A stretch of 64,000 nt of DNA. It comes from Neonectria sp. B-13 (Eukaryota; Ascomycota; Sordariomycetes; Hypocreales; Nectriaceae). A program made the position numbers and the translations under genes. The stretch covers positions 372,001-436,000 of the forward strand of contig NOKP01000021.1 in NCBI GenBank assembly GCA_002682825.1, written 5' to 3'. The stretch's first letter is position 1. Every line of letters starts with the position of its first letter. Positions 47,797-59,096 of the stretch are shown here, in pieces. Under the pieces are notes generated by a model, which did not search any database, was not told where the DNA came from, and saw only the letters and a list, made by a program, of their open reading frames with translations.

Positions 47797-47888
47797 GGCT
47801 GAAATCGACTGCGCCACCTAGCTTTCCAATTGTTGAAGCTTCCTGGAGACTCTCACTCTGAAAATCGTCTACTTCTCTTAACGCTTTG
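47797..47888. repeat. degenerate dispersed repeat, copy B
   Basis: TGGCTGAAATCGACTGCGCC ... ACTTCTCTTAACGCTTT aligns by eye over about 90 bases with 28619-28711. Both copies stop matching right after ACGCTTT, so this is probably one end of the element. Non-coding. Confidence 0.6.
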
Positions 47889-48632
47889 CTTTATAGGAGA
47901 CCGGGCCCCTGCAGCGACCGCCAATGCCTTTCGGAACAACCTTGAGAAGCAAGGCACTTGCCTTGTGAAAGAAAGAACCTGGCAAACGAGCACTTTGTGA
48001 AAATTAGTCCATCCCAACTTCCTGCTAAGAGAGCCAGAGTAAGCTCGTTCTGAGCCAGAAGTGCCATCGGTGATTCCACTCGTCTCCCGCTAGCATGAAC
48101 AGATTGAAGCCAAGATACTGTTCCTGCAGCTCTTCGACACCCTTCTGCATTGAAATTCCAAATGACTCAGCGCCAGGCTAAGAAAGAAAGCTATATTTTA
48201 TTTCACTAATATTGTGCAGTGAAGCTATAGCAGCTACTGGGCAAACAGCCGTCGTAGTAATTGGTTTATCTCATTTGACTTTCATCTCACACCTGATATA
48301 GTACTTTCGCGACTCCCCACGGGAAAAAGCAAAATTGTCAGACACATTCAACATGGGATTCAACTGCATTGAAGTTCTTGATTTCCAACTAAATGAATAA
48401 ATGAAGTTGGTCTGTTTTATCCTTCGTAGGATGCGGTGTATTCGTCAGCGGTGATGGAGCTCTCCTGACAACCTGTTGCTCTTTGTTGCTCCTGTGAGTG
48501 ACATAGTTCGAGGGTCGGAGTAGGCCCTGTGTGTGATGAAGCAAATCAAGGTTGCCATCCGCTAAAGGTCAATTGCCTCCGCCTGTCCATTTGCTTGAAC
48601 GTTCGAGAAAAAAATAAGGAATTAAGATCAAT
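47889..48632. other. intergenic, no gene seen
   Basis: Short frames only. 3' flank of the DUF7587 gene at its right end. Confidence 0.45.
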
Positions 48633-49297
48633 TTACCAGCCATTATCGATATTCTTCTCAAATATGGTGTTGTAATTTTCTTGGAGCATCTCGCGCTCGC
48701 TATCACTACCTTCAAGGTAGTCCGAGCAATAATCTTGAAGATACCGATTGTGTTTATCTGCTCTATGTCAGTTTATTTTCTATCTGATGGGATAATTCCC
48801 ATGTGCCTACCTTCCTTGACTTGTTCGGAGTCCCTCCCTTGTATAATTGCAACCGCAGGAATTTTGTGCAGGCATAAGAAGGATCCGCTGATATGCTGAG
48901 CGGCCTTATCTGGAATCTGCAGTTTCAAGGTGCTAACAAGCTGGCTCACTTGACACAACCAAGCGTCGCCTAGGAGCCATGTGTCGATATCAAAGAGAGT
49001 CCAGTCATCCTCTCGAGTATCTCGTCGGGTTCCACGCCAAGGCTCTTTCAGGGCCCAGCTCTCAGCATGTTCTCGATCGGAGAACAGGGTAATAAATGGT
49101 GAAGTCTCTTGAGAATTCCAAGTGAATTGATTCACTATCGCCTGCCCCAAACTAACCTCGTCATTGTAAATCTTGGCCGTATCGGCGGCAGCGAGGCCTT
49201 CATGCAAGGAAAAGGTTGTTCGGCTTCCCGGATAGTGGACACGATAGAGCTTCGTGGGTAGGGATTCGTTTGGAAAACGATGGACATCCATTTTCAT
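48633..49297 (-). CDS. DUF7587-type protein of unknown function, 2 exons
   Basis: Predicted 203 aa from exons 49297-48811 and 48757-48633 (intron GTAGGC...GAGCAG, 53 nt). Residues about 14-60 read LPTKLYRVHYPGSRTTFSLH, then LFSDREHAESWALKEPWRG, DTWLLGDAW and AAQHISGSFLCLHKIPAVAI. This is the conserved order of the fungal DUF7587 domain, whose biochemical role is not established. The spliced second exon gives a charged tail (YCSDYLEGSDSEREMLQENY) typical of these proteins; the unspliced end would be a short unrelated string. No signal peptide. Such genes are common and variable in Pezizomycotina, often in accessory regions. Confidence 0.75.
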
Positions 49298-49969
49298 CGA
49301 TTAGTGAAAACGGGACCATCAAATTTAGACCAAGAGGAGCTATTGTTTTCGTTAAAAAAGAGGATTGCGGGCGAGGGCATGGTACACAAGAAGGCGATGT
49401 AATTAGTTGACTGCGGGGTAATTGTCATGAGCCAGGTCTGACGTCGGGCGACGAGGTCTACCACATGGTTCCACAAAGGACCGGTGAGGACCAAGCTGCG
49501 GTCGTAGAGATCAAGATACGTACCGGCCGATGGCAAATAAGGTACAAGAAAAACGCAAGTCAACATGTCTACAACCATAGACCAAGAGATGGGCCTGTTG
49601 CACAGCCTAAGGGAGGAGAGCAGAAGTAGGGAGTAGGGCTGAGGAGGATAACGAAAGAAATCAATTTTATTTTATATTTTATATTTTAATTTCTCCCAAG
49701 GACAAAAACGTGATCGAGTAGGGACTTTTGGACTGTGACCGAAAAAACGCATTTGTCTTGCTCCCTGCCGATTGCTGTGACGGTGTGTGGCTTAAAACAG
49801 AGCTTTCGAACGGAGGACACGGAAGAAAGAACATTTCGTTCCTCAAGGCATAATCGTCCTGCTCTGGTGATATGATATCACTTTTCAATAAGTTTGAGCG
49901 AAGAGAATTCGGGCTATAAGTCTCATACTAAATCACTTTCGAATCCCTGGTTCTGATATTTTTACTTTC
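49298..49969. other. intergenic
   Basis: Promoter side of the DUF7587 gene and 3' flank of the transporter. A 95-codon frame at 49294-49578 (minus) overlaps the DUF7587 ATG and is not supported by any motif. Confidence 0.4.
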
Positions 49970-51627
49970 TCAGAGATGAACAGTGCGTTGCGCTGGTTCT
50001 TTGGCATCATCGCCATCAACCGACTCATCACCAGGTAGAATCTCTTCGACGGCCCTAGCCTCGGCTTCCTCTCGATCTAGGCCCCAATCCCAAATTTCAG
50101 GGTGCTTGCCAATGTAGAATCTCAAACCCAAAATTGCCAAGATGCTTCCAGCGGCGAAGGCTGCCGCCAAAGGGAACCCAACCGGATATTTTGGGCTGTC
50201 GCTTACGCGCCACGCCCGGAGCGGAATCGAGGCGTGGCCAGCATAAACAAGAGTGACGGCAATTCCGACAAGAATTGAGCGGATCTCCGGCTCCTTTCGA
50301 AGAATCTCTGCCATCCAGGCCAGAAGAGCATAGCCCCAGGCTGCCGTGGAAAAAGTTAAGAAGTAGAAAGCCATGATGGTGTGTCGAGAATCGGGCCAGC
50401 CCGCAAGAACCGATGTCGCAAGCAACTGGACAGCCGCGACTGCGACCGCAACCTGCCATCGCCAACCTTTCCAGTCACTGAGCGCGTTCAGCCCGATGTT
50501 GCAAACAATGCTGATGCCATAACCTCCTAAGGGGATCAAGTTGACCTTGTAGACTGAGTATAGTGGTTCCCCAGTGGAGTCCACAAGACCCTTAAGGTAG
50601 AGCAAAAAGTAAGAATTGGCACGCTGACTCCAGGCGAACTGCAGATAGCCAGCAAGGTAGAAATAGGTGATGGGGCTTTTGACGAGGAGCTTCAGCTTCT
50701 TGAGCAAAACTTTGAATGGGATCAGGCTTGACGTCTTAGTTCCATTGTCAGCCATTCTCGTGCGAGACAGCTCCCTCTCTTTCTCTGACAAGAACAGAGC
50801 TTTAGTAATGGCGGGTGAGTCAGGAATGACAAAGAATCCGAGAATGCCCCAGAAGATGGTAACGACACCCGACACGATGAAGAGCCATTGCCAGCCCGCG
50901 AGACCCCTGGCGCCATTGAGGTTCTTGTAGAGAGCTGCTTGGACAATGCCCAGGAACATGTTTCCTGCAACGCCACTGACCCCAAAGATGGCCAGTCGCT
51001 TTCCCAACTCTCTAGGTGTGTACCTATGAATATTAGCAACATTCTAGCATTGGTGAAGATGAGCTCTTACCAGTTCAAGATAAGGGATACGATGCCAGGC
51101 CATGAGGTCGACTCGAAAACACCGAGAAAGAATCGCAGCACGTAGATAGTTTTCGCATTGGTCGCCCTGTACGTGAAAAGGGTAAAAATTCCCCAAACTA
51201 TCTCGCAGATTGGGAGGAAAATCGATGGTCGGACTCGCGTTTGGACCAACTGCGACGGAACAATGAAGAGGGCGTAGCCAACCGAGAACCAGGTTGTAAA
51301 CTCAACCAACTCATTACCGAAGAGCTGCAGGTCCTCTTTCATTCCAGAAACGTAGGCAGCAGTCGTAGAACTCTGATCAGCGTCTTTGAGTAAACTAAAA
51401 TTCATTCATTAGTTGTAATGTTACATATATAGGGTGGGATGCATCTCGTACCCTGCAAAGAAGGCCCAAGACAAAAGGAACAGATCAAGCTTGAGGATAA
51501 GAACGTGTTTCGGATCTTTGAAGTAAGGGTGAATCTTGGCAAGCCAAGACGTCGAGTCGGGAATCGTGGCGACCTGGCGGTCCTCGGGGGCTGGGCCATC
51601 TTTCAGACTCGTCGTGGGCGACGACAT
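49970..51627 (-). CDS. MFS transporter, Dal5/anion:cation symporter type, 3 exons
   Basis: Predicted 517 aa. Exons 51627-51452, 51394-51071, 51023-49970; introns 57 and 47 nt, in frame. Typical order: N-terminal HPYFKDPKHVLILKLDLFLL (TM1), ADQSSTTAAYVSGMKEDL, FFLGVFESTSWPGI, LNWYTPRELGKRLAIF (the MFS loop between TM4 and TM5), a central loop with Glu/Arg-rich SEKERELSRTRM, then six more helices and an acidic tail. These carriers take up organic anions such as allantoate, pantothenate, nicotinate or sulfonates. The divergent TauD-type dioxygenase 770 bases away makes a sulfonate such as taurine or isethionate the likeliest substrate (context inference). Intact. Confidence 0.9.
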
Positions 51628-52393
51628 GGTTACACGCTCTCAACTAAGCTATGCAGTAAGCCTTGTTAGGTGAACAGTGAAGAATTTAAACTGATTGACA
51701 AGATTGGCGAGAGATTATTCAGCTGATGGCATTCTATTTATGCCCCAAGCGTACCAGTTGACCCGAAGATGTTTCTTGTCGGTATTGCTGTACTCAAGGC
51801 AATTTACAAAATTCTTCGCTAAGGAGGGCCGTTCTTATTGACTATCGCTCCCATTATCAAGGCTATAATGACGGAATCAACTCTAAGAATTCCATATCAG
51901 GCAAATCCTGGATCATGGGCCGACGAGGAGCACGTCCGCGACATAAGCGATCGGGACCAGCTCGCTTCGTTCTACGCCGATGGGGGCTTCACCGATGCGA
52001 CAGGTTCCACCGTCATCCTAGCAGCCCAATAAGAGCGACGGCAATAGAGTACTTCATAGCCGAAATGGCTGCGTGGACCCGGAGAGCATTGATGGCGTCT
52101 TCTGCCTGAGATATGATGCAGGGCGTGTTTCCCGGACTAGCGTGCGATGGTTGGCTTGGCAGAAGATGACGACAACCAATATTTCCAATTCTGTCGAATC
52201 CGGTCGGAAGGCCTCCGACGTCGGTATTGTAAGCTGCTGGGATTGGAGAGGAGGACCATGTGGCAAACCTACAATAGGTGCTGGGGCCGCTGCATCGACT
52301 CTTCGCTCAACATGCAACTTGAAGCACAGACTTCTTCAACCAACCACCCAACGCCTCTCTTCAGACAAATTGTGTATACATCGACAAGGCGTC
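51628..52393. promoter_or_regulatory. shared divergent promoter, transporter and dioxygenase
   Basis: Holds both promoters. CATAAATAG at 51733-51741 (minus strand) is a TATA-like box about 110 bases above the transporter ATG. A 54-codon plus-strand frame starting at 51868 (IPYQANPGSWADEEHVRDIS and onward) looks protein-like but matches no family known to me; it may be a gene remnant or an upstream frame. Confidence 0.4.
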
Positions 52394-53508
52394 ATGTCTT
52401 CTGAGCCGCTATACCCTGCATATCTCCCCACTCGATCCGAGGGCTACGTTGCGCCGGTGGTGGTACCCTTGTTCGAGGCGGAAGAACCTGGCAGCCGCGC
52501 AGATCCCTCCAAGCCGTCTCTCTTGAAGGCGGGGGCGGATGTGACAAATATCACCCCCAGGATTGGAAGCGAGATCCGGGGAGTGCAGATCAGTCAACTG
52601 AGCAAAAGTGGCCTCGATGAGCTCGCTCTTCTTGCTGCCGAGAGAGGTGTCGTCGTCTTTGTTAGTTCTTTTGCCTGTGAAAGCTCATCACTTGCTAAGC
52701 CTGGAGTAGAGGGACCAAGATTTTGCAGACGTTGGATTTGACAAGCAACTGGATACCGTCAAGCACTATGGTCCACTTCACCACCACCCAACAATGGGTT
52801 ACCCCGAGGGCACCGGCCCTGAATTCCATGTTGTCTATGCCGACGAGAAATCGTGAGACTCCCACAATCCAAAGAAATCGTGCTTAATAAAGCTAAGAAC
52901 CTACTAGTGGAAACCTAAGAACCCTTTTGGGCCCACGGACAACCTATGATCTGTGGCACATCGATCAAACCTTTACTCCCAACGTTCCCTCAACCACGTT
53001 CTTCTGGGTCCTTGAGACTCCGAAGGCAGGTGGTGGTGACACCGCATTCACCTCACTCACAGCGGCGTATGAAGCACTGTCTCCGGCTTTCAGAGAGACG
53101 CTATCGTCGCTGAATCTTCTGCACACCTCTGCCTCGGAAGGAGAGGTAAGGCGAGTCGGTACTGAGCGTGCCTTGAAGGAAGCGATCAACGCCACCCACC
53201 CGCTTGTCATCAAACATCCCGTCACCGGCAAGCCAGCACTGTTTGTGAACCCAACAATTGCTCGCCAGGTTGAAGGGTTCTTGCCCGAAGAGTCACATCA
53301 CCTCTTGTCGTTCCTTCACAACCACATCAAGAGCTTAGACTTCAACTGCCGTGTGAAGTGGGAAAAGGGAACGGTAGTCGTCTGGGACCAGCGAGCATGC
53401 GGACACACGGCTGTCCCTGACTTCCAAGACAACGAGAGAAGGCATATGGTGAGGGTGATTCCCTATGGATCGCAGCCAAAGCCCTTCTCTCCTGAATCGA
53501 GTTCTTGA
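52394..53508 (+). CDS. TauD/TfdA-family 2-oxoglutarate dioxygenase, 3 exons
   Basis: Predicted 336 aa. Exons 52394-52660, 52710-52852, 52908-53508; introns 49 and 55 nt keep frame and restore family blocks (GVVVF-RDQDFADVGFDKQL, ADEKS-GNLRTLLGP). Iron ligands: His154 and Asp156 in LWHIDQTF and His293 in WDQRACGHTAVPD. The 2-oxoglutarate carboxylate would be held by the Arg pair near 304-305 (NERRHMVRV). TPRIGSEIRGVQISQL at about residue 55 is the usual TauD N-terminal motif. It should oxidise an alkyl sulfonate (taurine-like) and release sulfite, using O2 and 2-oxoglutarate in the cytosol, as do fungal sulfonate dioxygenases (Jlp1 type). ATG at 52394 is the first in frame matching the family. 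Confidence 0.92.
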
Positions 53509-53673
53509 GGTGAAGTCCTTCTGCGGGAAATAGCCCAGTTTGGAAGTTGTATTTACATGAAAGTTAAAATACAATAGAGTGCCAGGGTATAAGCCAAAAA
53601 TTGCCTCCGACTAATCCAATCGAAATCGTTGCACTGCAACTAAATCAGACACAATCCCCTCTCGTTGTCCCTC

Positions 53674-56600
53674 TTATTTCTTGTAAGGCCACGGATGGGA
53701 CTGCCACACGTAATTGGTACAAGAATTAAGAACAATGCTCAGTAGGCACTGTTGGAACTGTTCCACGTCATCTCCGCTCTGGAAGCAAGCTTCTTTGGTC
53801 CACTCAATATCGACGTATTCCAGCTCGCAGAGGGGGATATTGACGGCCAAAGTCTCCCACTTGGATAGAGCTTTGTTCGAGTTCTCGCCCATTTCCATCC
53901 AGAGATTTCCAAAAAAAAAATTGCTTGCGTCGCGTGGCATGAACTGCCAAGACTTGTCCTGGGACCACTGAACTGACTTGACCATATTCTGCTTAGTGAG
54001 GTTGAAGTGGCCCAGGGTAACCGCAGTTCCGTAATTGGCGAACACGTTCTGCTCGAGGCTTCCACGTGAGGATGATGTAGTTGTAACGATTGTCGCAGTA
54101 GGTCTTGTCCTTCATGAGACTATCGTACTTGGGGCTGCCGAAACATGGGTCGTACTTGAAGGTCTTGGTTGCCAAGGCCGCCTCCCACTCGAAGTCGATC
54201 TTGCCTTGGGGAACTTGAGGATGAAGACTTTCTGCGCGTTTCGGATCTCGCTGATCATGGGCGCCGTGGTGCATCTGTAAAGCATTTCCGTGTCAAAGTT
54301 GCCCAGGATATTTAAGTCGGTGAATGCGCCGTCGGAGATGAGCTAGGCGAGCTTGGTTCCTTCGACATCATCTCCTTGTTTGGGCAATGTCTTTAGATAG
54401 TCGCCGAAGTAATCCGTGAGTGCCTGTTTAACATTACTGCGCAGTGTGCCGTATTTGGTGGAGATATCAGTATACGTGTCGAAGCGGGGGTCGTAGGTTG
54501 GAGCCTTGGTCCAACTCATCATGGATCCTTGCATGACCAAGATACTGCTCGCAAAGCCAAAGCCTCCACCCGCCACGCCAGAGACATAGGACGCGATACC
54601 ACCAAGTATACCGACGATAAAGGTGTTACAAGCTGACTCATCTTTGTCGACGTTGGTTTCGCTGGGCATGAATGCTGAGGACATAAGCGGCAAAGACAGG
54701 ATGGTATCGAGGCCCGAGTCCTTGAACTGGTCTACCCACAATTGGAGGAACTTGGTAAAGCCAGCCATGTTCCAGAAGGAGAAGTTTCTCTGCCAGTTCT
54801 TGTGGCAGTTCTGTTGCAGCATGGATTTCACAAGATTGCACTCTTTGTTGATGCTGATGGTGAATGAATGCTTAGCAAACGGCAGGGAAGAAGGGTGTTC
54901 TGGTTGTTACTCATTCCTGGCAGCTGACGTCTCAGTTGAAAGCCTTATCCTCATCGTCAAGGTTCAACCTGGCAATGACTCTGGGGATGCCGTTGAAAGT
55001 GCCCTCGGATGGCGAAGGCCAGCCGCGGCTCGAGTACAAGCGAGACCTTGTCTCGAACCAGTCTCCCATCGCCAGGTTGTTCCAGAGATTCGGTGACCAT
55101 GAGCCCTCGTTGCTATCGTATAATAAAGCTGCTCCATCATCGCCGGAGCCAGGCTCATCCGGCGGATCGACCTCTCCAGGGTTGTAGCTGGGCAGTCCAG
55201 GGTCTTGAACCTCGCCGTCGCCGTCATCGCCGCCGGCGGGACACGTGTTGTACCAGACAGTCGCATCGCCGCTGAACTCATCAACCCACATGAAGTCGGC
55301 CTTGCCATCGCCATACACATCCGCAAAGCGATGGTTCGCTCGGTCTTTCTTCTCGCTGTACTTGATCTGGCCCGCATACCGCATAGTGCCCTTGTCGTCG
55401 TTAAACCATGCAACAGCTCTGCCTTTGAGTTCCATGCAGATATAGTCGACGCAACCACTCCCACTAGCTGCATGTCAGTACGGTGTGTAAGACAGACGAA
55501 AAGCAGAAACTTACGTGATATCGGCAAACATGGTACCAATGTCTTGGAAACCAACACCCCAGCCCTCGCTGCACTTTCCGCTGCTGGCAACTGTCTTCTT
55601 GTCAAAGCTAAAGACTTTGCCGTCAAATTTAGTCCTCCAGACGGTGAGGTAGCCATCGGACTCGGCAGCACCGATGATATCAGGCTTGCCATCTCCGTCC
55701 CAATCACCAATGTGAAGGGATCTGCGATCCATGCCGGTTTTGAGGACAACACCGTGGTCAATCCAGCCTGAGCTGTACAGGGCTGTGGAACCGCCTGGGG
55801 GGTTCTTGTTCCTGAAGATGCTGACCTGGCCATCTGGAGAGATCCAGACATAGTCGTCGATACCGGTGCCGGACATATCGCCCCATCGTGCACCGTCACC
55901 TAGAAGGAGAGTCAGTAAAGCGCTGTGGAAAAAGGTGATAGTCTTCTTAACCTTCTGGAATTTTCCTCCAGAGCCAGTGTTCTTCCAGGCCCTGACCGTA
56001 ACGCTGCATGTTTTCCCATTCGTCTTCTTGCAGCCAGCCCAATCAACCCGGACGTACTATATAACGCATCAGCATCTAACTTTCACGCATATGTATGTCT
56101 ATGCACTTACGTCTCGACGCCCCAAATCATAGAGCCTTCCGAAAACAATGTTCTCACGGCCTTCTGTATCTTCACCCATGCCGCCATGGGTAACACCCGT
56201 TTTCAACCAGGTTGGTGCCATGCCCTTGCCGTCGCCCCGCTGGTTGATGTAACTAGTAGTTTTGCCCTCTTCGTCAAGCTACATCCAATCCGAACGTCCA
56301 CTGTTTGTCAAGTTGGCAAGGTCCGCATATGATGCTTTGGGAACCATACTCCCCGTTGATGTCGACTAGAACAAAGTTAGTAAGAAAAGAAGCAAGACAA
56401 GAAAGAAAAGAACATACCGAATCGCACGCCAGCAAGATCACCCATGCCTCGGCCGGTAGCTACCTTGCCAAGATCCTGCCAGTACTCGGGTCTCCGGCCC
56501 AAGCCACCATTTCGCCAGCAGCGAACGTCGCCACTGTCCGCAACGACACAGTAGTCGAGTCTTCCATCACCGTCAATGTCTGTAACGCGAACGTGTTCCT

Positions 56601-58123
56601 GCTCGTAACCTTCAGGATGGATAAAGTACTAGATTGTTCGGTTGGTTAGGCTTAACACCAGTAACACGTCAAAACATACTCCGCCAAGGAAGTCGAACGT
56701 GGGTGGGTCCCTCTGTTGTTAATCTAGACATGTCTCCAGTACCGTTAGCGCGCGGTAAACATAGTGATGACAGGAAGTAACGCACATGTCACTATTGGAT
56801 CTGATGCAGAGGAAGCTGTCTAAGCTTTCGTTGTTCTGTGTAATGTCAGTCCTGCGCGATAAGCGATCGAGAGCGTTGTACATACCACGTCGCCCCAGTA
56901 GGTGCCCTTGGTTTTGCACTTGTCGGGGATTTTGATGCTTACGCCAGCACCGAAGTTTCCGTCGCCTTCGTTCTCGTACATCATGACCGAGCTGCTATCC
57001 TCGTTGATGTAGATCAGCTCATCTCTCTCGCCACCACGGCCTGCTCCATTGTTGACAAGTTGAGCCATGTACAGCACGCCCTCGGCAGCGATCTTGTAGG
57101 TCTTCAGGTTGCCCATTTCTTCCGAAGTGTGCTTGTATGGCCCATCGCCCATGATTAAAAGTGACGCTGCGGTAAGAATATGTTCACCGGCGCGGGAATC
57201 GGCATTTGCACTTCCGAGCGACTTGGGATAGGTGCCGCCTCCACCCTTGTCGTCGTCGTCGTCGTTGAAAGAGACGTCCTTGGGTGTCTCTTTGAGCTAG
57301 TCCTTGTTGTCCAAGACTTTGCCGAAGGCTTGTCGCCAAACCGCGGCCATCTTGCGGAACCCGCTTAGCTTAGGGTGGATGCCATCCTGTTCCCAGATGG
57401 CGTTCATAGTGATGAAGCCATCGGCCATCTCAGCCAGTTCGACTTTGTAGCCTTGGTTCTTCATGTTATTGGCAAGGGTGCGGTACTGTGCGTTGATGAT
57501 ATCGGTATTGCCCAGATTGTCTCGGTTGGGAATACGTATAGAGAGAATGACAACAGCATTAAGGGAGTGAACAAAACATTCTGTGATGAGATCTTCCATG
57601 CGGTACGAAATGTTGAGCAAGTCATCGTTCCGTGCCGCGTCGTTCGTTCCAGCGTTGACCAAAACCAGGTTAGGCTTTTGGTTCGGGAGTAAAAGCTTGG
57701 CTTTGTCGAGTACACCGTCCACAAGGAAGCCGGGCCAGCCTTCGTTGTCCTAGCGCGACGTGTTAGCCGATTATTATTTCGAGGGCAAAGAAAAGTCAAG
57801 GACTCACGTTATCCGCCATTTGTCCGTAGTTGACTGACCCAACTATGTTGACTTTCCATCCTTCAGAACGTAACTGGTCTTGAATGAGCTTGCGATAGCC
57901 ATTTCCATTGGTGGCAAGTGGTGCGGGCTGTCCTCTAGTGATGGAAGCTCCAAGTGGCATAATACGAAGGTAGAAGTCTTCGGTACGGCGTTGAACTTTT
58001 GGGAACTCGCCGTCCACGCTGAGATAGTCGTTGTAGTTGGCTGTCGCGGGGAATGCTCTAGCTGGCTGCTGCCATAGTGACAGCAACACGCTAGAGCTCG
58101 CAAGGAATGACTTGAGACACCAT
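53674..58123 (-). pseudogene. GDSL/SGNH esterase with FG-GAP repeats, decaying
   Basis: A large multi-exon gene in which the family order is clear but the frame is broken many times. N-terminal SGNH hydrolase: MPLGASITRG (nucleophile Ser), NAGTND and EQDGIHP (Asp/His), about 57300-58090, joined by a GTGAGT...CGCTAG intron. Then FG-GAP/VCBS units with DxDGDG-type calcium loops (DIDGDGRLDY, DWDGDGKPDI, YGDGKADFMWVDEF), separated by short introns, to 54932. A C-terminal region of unknown type follows to 53674. Defects: no ATG in frame with the signal peptide (one extra base near 58118 would explain it); in-frame TAG at 57297, 56279 and 54343; TGA at 54932; and frameshifts near 54210 and 54058. 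The intact ancestor would be a secreted carbohydrate esterase-like protein. The first stop would leave the esterase domain only, if a start exists. Confidence 0.75.
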
Positions 58124-59096
58124 TGAGAAAACGCTGCGAACCAGTAATTCCCGCGTTGACAGTGCTGTGCAGACCCTCTTCCTACCTTGTCTTTTCAACG
58201 ACCATATTCCCCTTTTTGAACGATCTTCTTAGCTGCCCTGCTTAGATGCTACTTCGCTGCCTCTCATCTTTCTTGTCATGCGATCGAGGCAGAATTCACT
58301 TGGCAAAATCATTCGTTCTATTTGAAATTAATGAGACTCTCCCTCAGTCTATTTACTAGCCTCAACTGGGAAGCCCAACCACGCCGGTAGCACCTATTGC
58401 GCGTGCAGTAGCTAGTAGCAAGTTGAGCCAGCGATCCTGATTAGAAGATTATCAGGGTAGTAATCCCGAAAAGCGGCTTTCATGGTCTCTTGGCGACATT
58501 TTGCAGGGTGAATAATAACGTGTTGGCAGGGAATGTAGGATAGCGTAGGACTGATGATCCTACCCAGACTTTGCTACTTTGGCTCACGACGGAGTCTCCG
58601 CGTACCTGGCCCTCCCTGCGCGCGCTAATCACAGCACAGCCTCGTTGTAGGCTGTGGACTTTCAAATAAGCCTAAAGCGCCTTGTTGGATCGGCGCCCCG
58701 GCTATCGGTTGTATTGATCCTTCGTGGTAGGGGCAATCGCGGGAGATTTCACGAATGCAGACCAGTCTTCCGTGTACTATTGCCTAACTCTAGGGTGATG
58801 GTAGGGCACCTGATACGAATAACAATGAGATGCGAATTTGTCAAGATCCATGGGATGTTAAAGTCGGGGCCGCTTTCCTTAGCCCCTTCAATGGTGCCGT
58901 GTCTTGTCCTTCAGCACCTGAGTCTTTAGGTCTGATTAGGTCACACTGGCATTGACTATGTGTACCGAGACAGAACACATGTATTGAGAACATTTGCTGG
59001 TTACTGATCTGATCCAAAATTCCCGTAGCCATGAACATCTAAGGAGCTCACGTCCGGATCCTACTTCGACATGTCCCTCTGTTGGTTTAGAGTGTG
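58124..59096. other. intergenic, no gene seen
   Basis: Upstream of the esterase relic and 3' flank of the membrane-protein gene; short frames only. Confidence 0.45.

Noticed and set aside
49294..49578. 95-codon minus-strand frame overlapping the DUF7587 start codon
   Set aside because: A true ATG and a hydrophobic start exist, but no motif follows and it overlaps the better-supported gene; more likely 5' leader or chance.
53674..54841. Separate gene for the C-terminal part of the GDSL/FG-GAP locus
   Set aside because: It lacks a start, carries a TAG and two frameshifts, and follows the FG-GAP region on the same strand; better treated as the same decayed gene.
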